Assembly: GCA_002315375.1 (NCBI GenBank)
Contig: DCHR01000027.1
Coordinates: forward strand, 46,684 to 62,713
DNA: 16,030 nt
Direction of reading: 5' to 3'
Source: Treponema sp. UBA1747
GTDB lineage: Bacteria; Spirochaetota; Spirochaetia; Treponematales; Treponemataceae
A model generated the notes under the pieces. That model did not search any database. It had not been told where the DNA came from and worked only from the letters and a program-made list of their open reading frames with translations. This document shows positions 1 through 7,445 of the stretch, piece by piece; positions within the stretch are counted from its first letter, which is position 1; every line of letters begins with the position of its first letter. The position numbers and the translations under genes were made by a program.

Positions 1-891
1 AAGTCCCATTCCGCCGTTTACAAAAATTATTGATGATGTTGCAAGAATCATGAATGGATTTCCACAAAGCATTACACATGCACCAATAAAATAACCAAGA
101 GCGCGGCTGCCGGCATCACCCATAAGACATTTGCTTGGGAATGCATTATGCCAAAGGTAACCCATTACAACTCCGGCCAGTGCGAAAAGCATGGCACCCC
201 AGCGGGCTCCGTCTTCAATGTGAGGAACCAGCAGGTAAGCTGAAATGTTTGTGTGTCCTAAAATGAAATAGAACAGCGCTCCTAAAGTAAACAACGCAAT
301 GAGTACTAAAGTTGCAGAAAGTCCGTCAACTCCGTCAGTACAGTTTGTTGTATTGATTGAAGTCCAGATCATTATGGTTGTGATGATAATATAAACAATC
401 TGATTTACGACAACCTGATGTGTAACGAATGGAAGCCAGAAATAAACGTTTCCATCTTCAGAAGAATTTTTTGCCCAGTAGTAAAGCACAAAAGAAGTGG
501 CAACTGCGATTACAAGATCCAGAAGAGCTTTACGGTATTCACCCCAGCTGGTTACGCTGCGGTCATCAAGGAAACCTGTAAGCATTGTAAGCCAGGTAAG
601 GGCGAGAACCAGAGACTGGTAAAGATTCATAGGGAGGAAAAGGAAACAGTCAATTACAAAAAGAGTTATGAAAATAGAACCTGTTCCTGTTGGTTTACCT
701 TTTGCTGCTGCAGCATTGGCTGTAAATTCGCGTCCGCGGTCGTGAGGCATAATGTTATAGAATTTCGGGATGAAAATACGTGCCGAGAAAAAGCCTGCGT
801 AAAGAACGACAGCAATTAAAACTGCATAAGATGTAAGAAGTCTGGCTGGTCCCCAGAACTGCTGAAGATACTGTCCAAGATAATAAAGCAT
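1..891 (-). CDS. mraY: Phospho-N-acetylmuramoyl-pentapeptide-transferase MraY (C-terminus off window)
   Basis: Integral membrane enzyme that transfers phospho-MurNAc-pentapeptide to undecaprenyl phosphate, making lipid I in peptidoglycan synthesis. I translated the minus strand from the ATG at 891-889: 297 codons stay open to the left edge. The family is usually about 360 aa, so roughly the last 60-70 residues are missing. Seen in order: PTGTGS near residue 70, the aspartate pair GFLDD at 106-110, NTTNCTDGVDGLS at 180-192 (family NxxNLTDGLDGL), and MGDAGSRALG at 257-266 (family GDTGSLALG), with hydrophobic segments between them. The start is supported by an AGAGGGG ribosome-binding site 6-7 bases upstream. 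It lies 33 bp downstream of the PurH-like gene on the same strand with no terminator between, so co-transcription is likely. The Arg in GSRALG and the Cys in NCTDG differ from the common consensus but not at catalytic aspartates. Confidence 0.93.
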   Translation of the reverse strand, partial: MLYYLGQYLQQFWGPARLLTSYAVLIAVVLYAGFFSARIFIPKFYNIMPHDRGREFTANAAAAKGKPTGTGSIFITLFVIDCFLFLPMNLYQSLVLALTWLTMLTGFLDDRSVTSWGEYRKALLDLVIAVATSFVLYYWAKNSSEDGNVYFWLPFVTHQVVVNQIVYIIITTIMIWTSINTTNCTDGVDGLSATLVLIALFTLGALFYFILGHTNISAYLLVPHIEDGARWGAMLFALAGVVMGYLWHNAFPSKCLMGDAGSRALGYFIGACVMLCGNPFMILATSSIIFVNGGMGL

Positions 892-924
892 AATGATTCC
901 CCTCTAAATTAATGCTTAATATTT

Positions 925-2544
925 TTAATAATTTGTATGTGTTATTCCTGTAAAGACCATAGCAACATTGTGCTCATTACAGTAATCAATTAATTCCTGA
1001 TCTTTTTCGTTTCCGCCTGTCTGAAGGATAGCTTTTAATCCTTTATCAATAAGTTCTTTTATCGGGTCACAAAGTTCAATGTTTGAATCTGAAATAAGAA
1101 CATCGGCAACAACATTGTCTTCAGTCGGATTCATTTTGAAAGTCTGTTTTGATTCAAACAGAACAGTTCCCAGACTTTTAAAGCGTGAAGTATAACCGGA
1201 AGCAAGGCCTACGATTGAGTTTCCTTTGACACAAACATTGGCATAGGAAGAAGCGCTTTTGGCAATGTTTAATCCGAAGGCCAGCTGATCGCACTGTTTC
1301 TGTGTTGGACGTTCCTTTGTTGGAATGGTCCATTTATCAAAAAGTTTTTTGTAATTGTCCTGAACGATAACACCACCATCCAGAACACTTGCATCAAAGC
1401 TGGAATTGGCAGGTCTTGTAGCTGAAATCAGCCGGATTTCTTTTCGCTCTGAAAGAATAATTTTTGCTTCTTCTGTGAAACCTGGTGCAACAACTGCTAC
1501 GAAATTGTGCTTCATAATTTCTGAAGCAGCGTCTTTATCAATGACTGCGCTGCAGGCAATTGTTGAATGATTGTTAGAATCATCATCGTAGCTGAGGGAG
1601 TTTTTGAAAGACCCGACAACGTTTGTGTCCAGTGAAGCTCCAACAACAAGGCGATATTTTACAATCATTGTGTAAACAGTACCGGTTAAAGGAGTGAACT
1701 GAGTTACGTATGGATATCCGTCACAGGTTTCACTTTTTACTGATGAAGAACCTTTAAGGTTGTCATAGAGAGAACAAATTTGATTCCAGGCAAAAGAAGT
1801 GTCTGAAAGAATCTGATGTGTTAATTCTTTTCCCTGAAGTTTTTTGAAACCTGCCAGAGAACCGCCGTCACTACCCAGCTGATAAACAACGGCTTTTTGA
1901 TTTTCGTTTTTACCATGTTTTAATTCAAAGGCCTTTTTGTAAGGCATGGTAAGGTAACGCAGGTAAGATTTCATTCCGAAAGGATTGTTGAAAAGAATAG
2001 CAGAAGCATTTGCAGAATCGTAAGCAGAAATAACATTCAGTGCTTTTCCGGCAAGATACATTCTGAAAGTCTGCTGGATGCTGTCTGTCCTGATTTCTAT
2101 GAGGGCTTCTTTGTAATCTGCCGGGTCTGTCAGAATGAGAACGTTGGAATAGTTTGTGCAGCAGTTTCTGATAAGGGTTCCACGGAATGAAGAAAGAGCC
2201 GGAGTTCCGACACCCATTTTTGGAATTGCTTCGAAGGTTGCTTCCAGAGGGTCGAAATTCACGCAGACAATAAAGTAGTTGTTTTCTTCATCAGGATTTT
2301 CAAAAGGAGTATCAATTCCGCTGGTTTTGGTTCTGAGAATTTTTTGAACCAGAGATCCGGAATCCCCAATGTTTCTTGGGGCTAAATCAAAGGCATGTTC
2401 AATCTTGAAAGAAATACCATTTTCTTTCAGAATTTCAGCAGTTTTCCCGTTGGAATATAAGGCCCAGCCTGATTTTTCCAAATAGGTTGCCAAGTCTAAA
2501 ATTCCTTCATTATTCTCGCAAAATAAAATGGCTTTCTTAATCAT
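925..2544 (-). CDS. Degenerate PurH-like protein (AICAR transformylase / IMP cyclohydrolase fold)
   Basis: 539 aa, close to full PurH length (about 510-530). Family assignment rests on collinear weak matches: an N-terminal methylglyoxal-synthase-like part with YSNGKTAEIL at 30-39 (PurH STGGTAxxL); IRNCCTNY at 125-132 (PurH MRSAAKNH); AYDS at 174-177; ELKHGKNENQKAVVY at 207-221 (PurH LRYGENPHQ); GKELTHQILSD at 238-248; and the well-conserved end ILQTGGNEKDQELI (506-519) and MVFTGITH (529-536). Active PurH makes formyl-AICAR and closes it to IMP. Here the AICAR transformylase motif KHxNPCG reads KYRLVVG (296-302), so the catalytic His is Tyr, and the GRVKTLHP motif of the cyclohydrolase domain is not recognisable. 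I infer a homologue that may have lost or changed activity. Predicted -10 and -35 boxes put the transcript start near the ATG; no good ribosome-binding site precedes it. Divergent from aroA, upstream of mraY. Confidence 0.75.
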   Translation of the reverse strand: MIKKAILFCENNEGILDLATYLEKSGWALYSNGKTAEILKENGISFKIEHAFDLAPRNIGDSGSLVQKILRTKTSGIDTPFENPDEENNYFIVCVNFDPLEATFEAIPKMGVGTPALSSFRGTLIRNCCTNYSNVLILTDPADYKEALIEIRTDSIQQTFRMYLAGKALNVISAYDSANASAILFNNPFGMKSYLRYLTMPYKKAFELKHGKNENQKAVVYQLGSDGGSLAGFKKLQGKELTHQILSDTSFAWNQICSLYDNLKGSSSVKSETCDGYPYVTQFTPLTGTVYTMIVKYRLVVGASLDTNVVGSFKNSLSYDDDSNNHSTIACSAVIDKDAASEIMKHNFVAVVAPGFTEEAKIILSERKEIRLISATRPANSSFDASVLDGGVIVQDNYKKLFDKWTIPTKERPTQKQCDQLAFGLNIAKSASSYANVCVKGNSIVGLASGYTSRFKSLGTVLFESKQTFKMNPTEDNVVADVLISDSNIELCDPIKELIDKGLKAILQTGGNEKDQELIDYCNEHNVAMVFTGITHTNY

Positions 2545-2550
2545 TCTGTC

Positions 2551-2579
2551 ATTTTAACGCAATTAAATGCATACTTCAA
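2551..2579 (-). promoter_or_regulatory. Candidate sigma-70 promoter of the PurH-like gene
   Basis: On the minus strand TTGAAG (complement of 2574-2579) is followed after exactly 17 bases by TAAAAT (complement of 2551-2556). These match TTGACA and TATAAT at 4/6 and 5/6 positions. The -10 box ends 6 bases before the ATG at 2544, so the expected start is at about the initiation codon, suggesting a leaderless or nearly leaderless message. No Shine-Dalgarno sequence precedes the ATG (GACAG only), which fits. Confidence 0.5.
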
Positions 2580-2603
2580 TCAAAAGCGAAATCTCACTAA
2601 AAT
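2575..2603 (+). promoter_or_regulatory. Candidate sigma-70 promoter of aroA
   Basis: TAAAAT at 2598-2603 with TTCAAT at 2575-2580 (17-base spacer, weak -35). The -10 box ends 9 bases before the aroA ATG, so the leader would be only a few bases and the only ribosome-binding-like bases are AGG at 2606-2608. Its -35 box overlaps that of the divergent promoter, so the two RNA polymerases would probably exclude each other. Box calls were made by eye. Confidence 0.35.
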
Positions 2604-2612
2604 ACAGGTGTT

Positions 2613-3947
2613 ATGAAAATCACAGCAAAAAATACAAAACTGACCGGGAATATTACTGTTCCGGGGTCAAAAAGTCATACAATTCGTGCCCTGATTCTGG
2701 CTTCCATGGCCGAAGGAACTTCGCACATAAAGAACCCGCTTCCAAGCAACGACTGTCTTTCCACTGCAAAGGCAATGAATCTGATTGGTGCAAAATGTGA
2801 ATATCCGACAGACAATGCAGATTTAATGTGGACAGTCGAAGGGGCTGGAAAAAATCTGAAGATGCCTGACGAAGGGACAATCGATGTAGGAAACTCAGGT
2901 TCCCTTATGTATTTTCTTTCACCGGTTCTTTCCACTCTTAAGGGTAAAGTAACTTTTACTGGTGATGAATCAATTTGTTCACGTCCGGTCGGACATCTGC
3001 TGGATGCACTGAATCAGCTGGGCGGGAAAGCTTCAAGTTCAAACAACAATAAACCTCCTTTCACTGTTGAAGGGCCCATTACAACAGACAATGTTTTAAA
3101 AACAGACGGAAAACTTTCACAGTATATTTCAGGAATCATGATGGCCACTCTTCGCATGAAGGGAACTATGAAAATGGAACTGGCCACTCCTCAGGAAACA
3201 CCTTATCTGACCATGACAAAAATCTGGATGGACCAGGTAACAGGAGAACCAAGTCATGTTTCAATTTCTCCTGATTTCAAAAATGTAAAAGTTGAAGGAC
3301 CTGCTGAATATAAAGGCTTCGATACAACGATTCCTTCTGACTGGGAAGGTGTTGCATTTCCTTTGATAGCTGCCCTTATTACAGACAGTGAAATTTCAAT
3401 CGACAATGTGGATACCGGTGAAAGCCAGGGAGACAAAGCAATTGTTGATGTTCTTAAATCAGTTGGCGCTGATATTCATTACGAAGGAACAAGTCTGATT
3501 GTTCGTGGAGGAAAAAAACTTTCTACAAAAAATCTTCCTGAAGGAAAACTGGTTGTAGATATGGCTTCCTTCCCTGATGCCATTTGTGCACTGGCTGTAA
3601 TAGCCTGTTTTATCGAAGGTACCGTTGAGCTGACAAATGTAGAAATCTGTCGCAAAAAGGAAACAGACCGCGTTGTAGCAATGTGCAGTGAACTTTCAAA
3701 GCTTGGTGCAAAAGTTGAAGATGCGGGCGAATCAATGTTCATTTACGGAAGTGAATGCAAAATGCACGGCGGAAAAGTTGAAAGCTATAAAGACCATCGA
3801 ATTGTAATGAGTCTTGCCTGCTGTGGACTGGGGCTTCCGTCAGGTGAAGAAGTGGAAGTTGCAGATGCAGAATGGTGCAGTGTAACTTTCCCGAACTTTG
3901 TTGAAGCGATGAACGGCTTGAATGCGCAGTTTACAACTAAAGATTAA
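2613..3947 (+). CDS. aroA: 3-phosphoshikimate 1-carboxyvinyltransferase (EPSP synthase)
   Basis: Cytosolic enzyme joining shikimate-3-phosphate and phosphoenolpyruvate to EPSP, the sixth step of chorismate synthesis. 444 aa, close to the usual 430. Seen: PGSKSHTIRALILA at 17-30 (Lys20 and Arg25), NSG at 94-96, SRPVGHLLDAL at 123-133 (Arg124), SQYISG at 169-174 (Gln170), PDA at 321-323 (Asp322, the E. coli Asp313 equivalent), RKKETDR at 347-353 (Glu350, E. coli Glu341) and YKDHR at 392-396. The substrate loops are divergent: E. coli NAGTA is NSGSL, SDWEGVAF (242-249) replaces the common SSASY-type stretch, and by my alignment the position of E. coli Lys411 (CTAKTFP) is Val424 (WCSVTFP). Otherwise the active site looks complete, so I expect a functional enzyme. 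Followed by its own terminator; a single-gene unit divergent from the PurH-like gene. Confidence 0.93.
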   Translation: MKITAKNTKLTGNITVPGSKSHTIRALILASMAEGTSHIKNPLPSNDCLSTAKAMNLIGAKCEYPTDNADLMWTVEGAGKNLKMPDEGTIDVGNSGSLMYFLSPVLSTLKGKVTFTGDESICSRPVGHLLDALNQLGGKASSSNNNKPPFTVEGPITTDNVLKTDGKLSQYISGIMMATLRMKGTMKMELATPQETPYLTMTKIWMDQVTGEPSHVSISPDFKNVKVEGPAEYKGFDTTIPSDWEGVAFPLIAALITDSEISIDNVDTGESQGDKAIVDVLKSVGADIHYEGTSLIVRGGKKLSTKNLPEGKLVVDMASFPDAICALAVIACFIEGTVELTNVEICRKKETDRVVAMCSELSKLGAKVEDAGESMFIYGSECKMHGGKVESYKDHRIVMSLACCGLGLPSGEEVEVADAEWCSVTFPNFVEAMNGLNAQFTTKD

Positions 3948-3969
3948 AGGCTGATAAATGTAAAAGATG

Positions 3970-3996
3970 AACCGGGCTTAAAAGTCCGGTTTTTTT
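3970..3996 (+). terminator. Intrinsic terminator of aroA
   Basis: AACCGGGCTT (3970-3979) pairs with AAGTCCGGTT (3982-3991) with one G-T wobble, and is followed directly by a T run to 3996. It starts 22 bp after the aroA stop codon and separates aroA from the next rightward run. Confidence 0.9.
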
Positions 3997-4082
3997 ATGC
4001 AGCAGGACCCGAAATCAGTAAATACGGTTTTGTTTAAGTGATGTCTGAAAAATGCCGAAACTATAAAGGGGATATATGTTTT

Positions 4083-5444
4083 ATGATTAAAATGATGAAA
4101 AAACTCTTTATTGCAGGTTCTCTCATACTGGCAGCCTTTGGTCTTTTTGCCGAAAACAATTCTTTTGGAATACCTGATTCTTCTGAAATCAGAAAAGATA
4201 TTTATGAAACCTGGCTTGATGCGTCACTTATAACTGTCCGGAATAATGTTCCGGAGATTTTATCGAATATTTCAGGCCAGAAATTTCAGGTAAGGCTTGA
4301 AGAATCTGAATCGACTTTCAATATTTTTGTTTCGCCTCGTATGCTGATGAATGTAGATTTTGTTTCGGACAGCGGAATTGTAACAAAGGAACAGGAAGTT
4401 TATCCTGGTGATGCGGCAGGAAGCTGGGTTTTGATCCGCAATAAAAAAGACGGAAAACCAATACGCGTCCGTTATTATTTTGTTTCAAACAGCGATGTTT
4501 ATATTCAGTTTTCACCTTACAACCGAACCTCCGTTTGTGATCTGGTAATCTTTGGAAATTACGCAGTAAAAAATGTTCCGACTGGAGTTCCTTTTGAAAA
4601 ATTCTACACGGCAAGTTTTTCAGAAGTTCAGAAAATCACACAGATAAATGTTCCATGGAAATATGTAACCTGCGATCCGGAAATGTATCACAGTGTTCAT
4701 CAGATGGCAGCCGTAATTCGCGAAAAGCTTCCGGGTTTGATTTATTATCCGACCGGAATGATTGATGAGAACAATAAAACTGTTGATTTCATAACAGGTG
4801 ATGAAATCCGTTTAATTTCAGATGAAGAAAAAATCCCTCTTTCTTCGGCAGGATTTTTGAAATGGGTTGCAGACGGCCTTGTTGAACCGATTGCCGGAAG
4901 CAAGCTGAAAAGATATCCCCTTTTAAGTCAGACAGTTGAATACAAAGATATCGGTTACCAGGGAATTTTATCAAATGAATTTTCACTTTCTTTTGCCCTG
5001 GATTTTGTCAGAAACTTAAGTTCCGCAGTTCTTTCGGTAAATACCGGAATGGTTTATAAATTCAATGAATCTGGAGTTGATGTTACAATCGAACCTTTTG
5101 CAACCGGGCTCACAGATAATGGACTGGTAAATACAGTTACTTTCATAAATGACTGCGGATACAGTGCCGGAGTTTTGAAATCACTTCTTTATGTTCTGGC
5201 AAACACAGAACCGGGAATAATTTATTTTGGTGCAATCCGTGAAACAGATTATAGAACTCCTGAAGTAAAGGTTTTCAACAAGAATGTGATTCTCATGCCT
5301 TACTTTGAAACAACCGGATTATTTAATTGTTATGTATTTATGGACGGAACTGAAATGTCTTTATCGGAGTTTATCAGACGTTACAAGGACGATTATGTGT
5401 ATTTGACAAGGGTCCGTTCAAACGATAGGTTTTTCCCGGAATAA
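4083..5444 (+). CDS. Exported protein of unknown function
   Basis: I do not recognise the family. From the ATG at 4083 it has 453 aa. This start is chosen because AAAGGGG at 4065-4071 sits 11 bases upstream and because it puts a normal signal peptide first: Met-Ile-Lys-Met-Met-Lys-Lys, a hydrophobic core, then GLFA-EN as the likely signal peptidase I site near residue 24. The frame is open further upstream to GTG 4038 and ATG 4041, but those would bury the signal peptide. There is no cysteine at the cleavage site, so it is not a lipoprotein. The mature part is mixed, with many short beta-prone stretches and aromatic residues, and without repeats or catalytic motifs that I can name. Three bases separate it from the TPR gene, so the two are almost certainly co-transcribed and probably act in the same envelope process. 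Confidence 0.8.
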   Translation: MIKMMKKLFIAGSLILAAFGLFAENNSFGIPDSSEIRKDIYETWLDASLITVRNNVPEILSNISGQKFQVRLEESESTFNIFVSPRMLMNVDFVSDSGIVTKEQEVYPGDAAGSWVLIRNKKDGKPIRVRYYFVSNSDVYIQFSPYNRTSVCDLVIFGNYAVKNVPTGVPFEKFYTASFSEVQKITQINVPWKYVTCDPEMYHSVHQMAAVIREKLPGLIYYPTGMIDENNKTVDFITGDEIRLISDEEKIPLSSAGFLKWVADGLVEPIAGSKLKRYPLLSQTVEYKDIGYQGILSNEFSLSFALDFVRNLSSAVLSVNTGMVYKFNESGVDVTIEPFATGLTDNGLVNTVTFINDCGYSAGVLKSLLYVLANTEPGIIYFGAIRETDYRTPEVKVFNKNVILMPYFETTGLFNCYVFMDGTEMSLSEFIRRYKDDYVYLTRVRSNDRFFPE

Positions 5445-5447
5445 GCT

Positions 5448-7445
5448 ATGAAAAAAGAAATAGTATTAATTTCTCTTGGACTGGTTCTGATGCCGGTCTT
5501 TTGTGATGATATTTCTCAAAATCTGAATAAGCTGAATGCAGCAAAACTTCTTATGGAAGATGGAAATAAAAATCTTCTTCAGACAGCTGATGTTCAGAAA
5601 GAAAATGCAAAGACTGCTCTGGGTATTTTACAGAATGTAGAGATTCAGCCGGAAGCAGAAAACTTTGAAAAAACATATCTGGTGGTTTGTGCAAAAGCAA
5701 ATCTGGTTTTGCAGAATTATGAAGAAGTAAAATCTCTCTGGAATAAAGCAGAAGAAATTGGAAATGAAGTTTATTCCGAAGAACTGAAATATTTTGCAGC
5801 CTGTGCTTTTTTTCAGACGGAAGATTATGCGAAATGTATAAAACTTCTGCAGGAAGAAAAACAGGATAATGAAAACAGAGTTTATTATCAGGAAAAAAAT
5901 CTTCTGGCTTCGGCTTATTTCAAAACCGGAAATTATTCGGAAGCCGGAAAGATTTATGAGTTCCTGAAACAGAATAATCGCCTGGGCATGGAAAACAGTC
6001 TGGATTATTCCAGAATTCTGTACAGGCAGAAACAGTATAAAAAAGCATCTGAACTGCTTCTGGGAAATGAAAGTGAAGAAGCGCTTTTACTTCGCGGAGC
6101 CTGTGCATTAAGCCAGAAAAATTATGGGGAAGCGGCTTCATTTTACGGAAATCTTTATTCCGTTAATTCAGATAATCTTGAAGCCCTGTATTACAAAGCC
6201 TATTCGGAATACAAAAGTTCCAGATATACAGATTCGGGAAGAGATTTCGAACTGTATGCCAATAAAACAACGGATCAGAAACTGGGACTGGAAGCCTGCC
6301 GTTATGCAACTCTCAGTTATCTGCTTATAAAAAATTATGGCAGCGCGGAAGTTTGTGCAGAAAAATATGTTGAAACTGCTGTCAGTGATTCAGATAAAGA
6401 AAAGGCAATAATTCTTCTGGGTGATATTTATTCTGACGAAAAAAAATATGACCAGGCCATAAACCTTTACAACAAATATGCAAAGCAGAACAAATCCTAT
6501 TCTGCAAAATGTATGTACAAAATGGCAATTATTCATGCAAATATCGAAAACTATGTAACAGCAAGCGATACATTTGCACAGCTTTATCAGAAATATCCGG
6601 TTTCTAAAGAAGCAGAAGAATCACTATTTAGAAGCGGAGAGGTACTTTATCTTTCTTCACAATATGAAAAAGCTGCACCAAAACTTAAGAATTATTCGGA
6701 AACTTTCAACAAAGGAATTTATACAAATACTGCAATGTATTATGAATTTGATTCCTATGTGAAAAGCAAAGATATAACTAAAGCACTTTTGACAGGCAAT
6801 AAAATTATCTCCCAGCACGGAGATTCCGAATACCTGGATTCCGTTCTGGACACTCTTTACCAGGTTAATTATGAAAGGGGAGATTATCGGAGTGCCCTGG
6901 AGGCAGCTGAAAAACTTGCTGACAGAAAAGGTCATAATGATTCGTCCCTTGAAAATAAAATCTCTTACATGAAAAGAATTCTTGGTGGAGACAACAAGGA
7001 ACTGGTTCTGGCAGAAGCAGATTTTGAAGCTGCCGGAGGAAAGAGTACTCTGGAAGGCCGCGATAAGGGAACCGTTTATGCAAAACTTCTTTTCCAGGAT
7101 TCAGAAACAAAACTGAAGGGAATAAAACTTGCCGGTGAACTTCTGGCAATTCAGGAAAAAGATATTGTAAATGAACGTGAAAGTGCAGCCGTTAATTCTT
7201 TGATTCTGGCAGAATATTTTTATGAAGAAAACCGTAAGGCCGAGGCGGCAGATAAATATTTGAAGGCAGCAGAATATTCCAGAATGAATGGTGACAGTGA
7301 AGTGGCCGCTTTCAGTTTGTATACTGCGATTGAATGTTTTGTTCATCTTGGAAAGAAAGGTGATGCAAATGAAACCGCAGCTCTTTTGAAGCAGCTTTAT
7401 CCCGACAGCAAATATTCTTCTGCTGTAAGGAGTCTGTTGAAATGA
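5448..7445 (+). CDS. Periplasmic TPR-repeat protein
   Basis: 665 aa with an N-terminal signal sequence (MKKEIVLISLGLVLMPVFC). The Cys at 19 follows Phe, so it is not a convincing lipobox; signal peptidase I cleavage is as likely. Most of the rest is helical hairpins of tetratricopeptide type, clearest at about 147-175, 318-346, 354-383, 391-417 and 463-491, with typical features such as the LGDIYSDEKKYDQAINLY stretch at 323-340 and YPVSKEAEESLFRSGEVL at 383-400. The latter, and YPDSKYSSAV near the C-terminus, resemble TPRs of periplasmic scaffolds such as the YbgF/CpoB type. Such proteins bind partner proteins rather than catalyse. It sits 3 bp after the exported protein and overlaps the start of the beta-barrel gene by ATGA, so it may serve as a scaffold or assembly partner for them (inference). 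Confidence 0.85.
   Translation: MKKEIVLISLGLVLMPVFCDDISQNLNKLNAAKLLMEDGNKNLLQTADVQKENAKTALGILQNVEIQPEAENFEKTYLVVCAKANLVLQNYEEVKSLWNKAEEIGNEVYSEELKYFAACAFFQTEDYAKCIKLLQEEKQDNENRVYYQEKNLLASAYFKTGNYSEAGKIYEFLKQNNRLGMENSLDYSRILYRQKQYKKASELLLGNESEEALLLRGACALSQKNYGEAASFYGNLYSVNSDNLEALYYKAYSEYKSSRYTDSGRDFELYANKTTDQKLGLEACRYATLSYLLIKNYGSAEVCAEKYVETAVSDSDKEKAIILLGDIYSDEKKYDQAINLYNKYAKQNKSYSAKCMYKMAIIHANIENYVTASDTFAQLYQKYPVSKEAEESLFRSGEVLYLSSQYEKAAPKLKNYSETFNKGIYTNTAMYYEFDSYVKSKDITKALLTGNKIISQHGDSEYLDSVLDTLYQVNYERGDYRSALEAAEKLADRKGHNDSSLENKISYMKRILGGDNKELVLAEADFEAAGGKSTLEGRDKGTVYAKLLFQDSETKLKGIKLAGELLAIQEKDIVNERESAAVNSLILAEYFYEENRKAEAADKYLKAAEYSRMNGDSEVAAFSLYTAIECFVHLGKKGDANETAALLKQLYPDSKYSSAVRSLLK

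Noticed and set aside
418..819. 133-aa rightward frame at the left end
   Set aside because: It is antisense to the mraY sequence, whose membrane-transferase motifs are unmistakable.
2567..2800. Frame overlapping the start of aroA on the same strand
   Set aside because: It lies within the better supported aroA coding sequence and shows no domain.
4038..4082. Upstream starts (GTG 4038, ATG 4041) for the exported protein
   Set aside because: They would put a charged stretch before the signal peptide, and no ribosome-binding site precedes them, while AAAGGGG serves ATG 4083.
3997..4082. Promoter for the central operon, for example TATAAA at 4062-4067
   Set aside because: That box overlaps the ribosome-binding site of the first gene and has no matching -35 box; I also found no convincing ECF-type GGAAC box, so no promoter is called.
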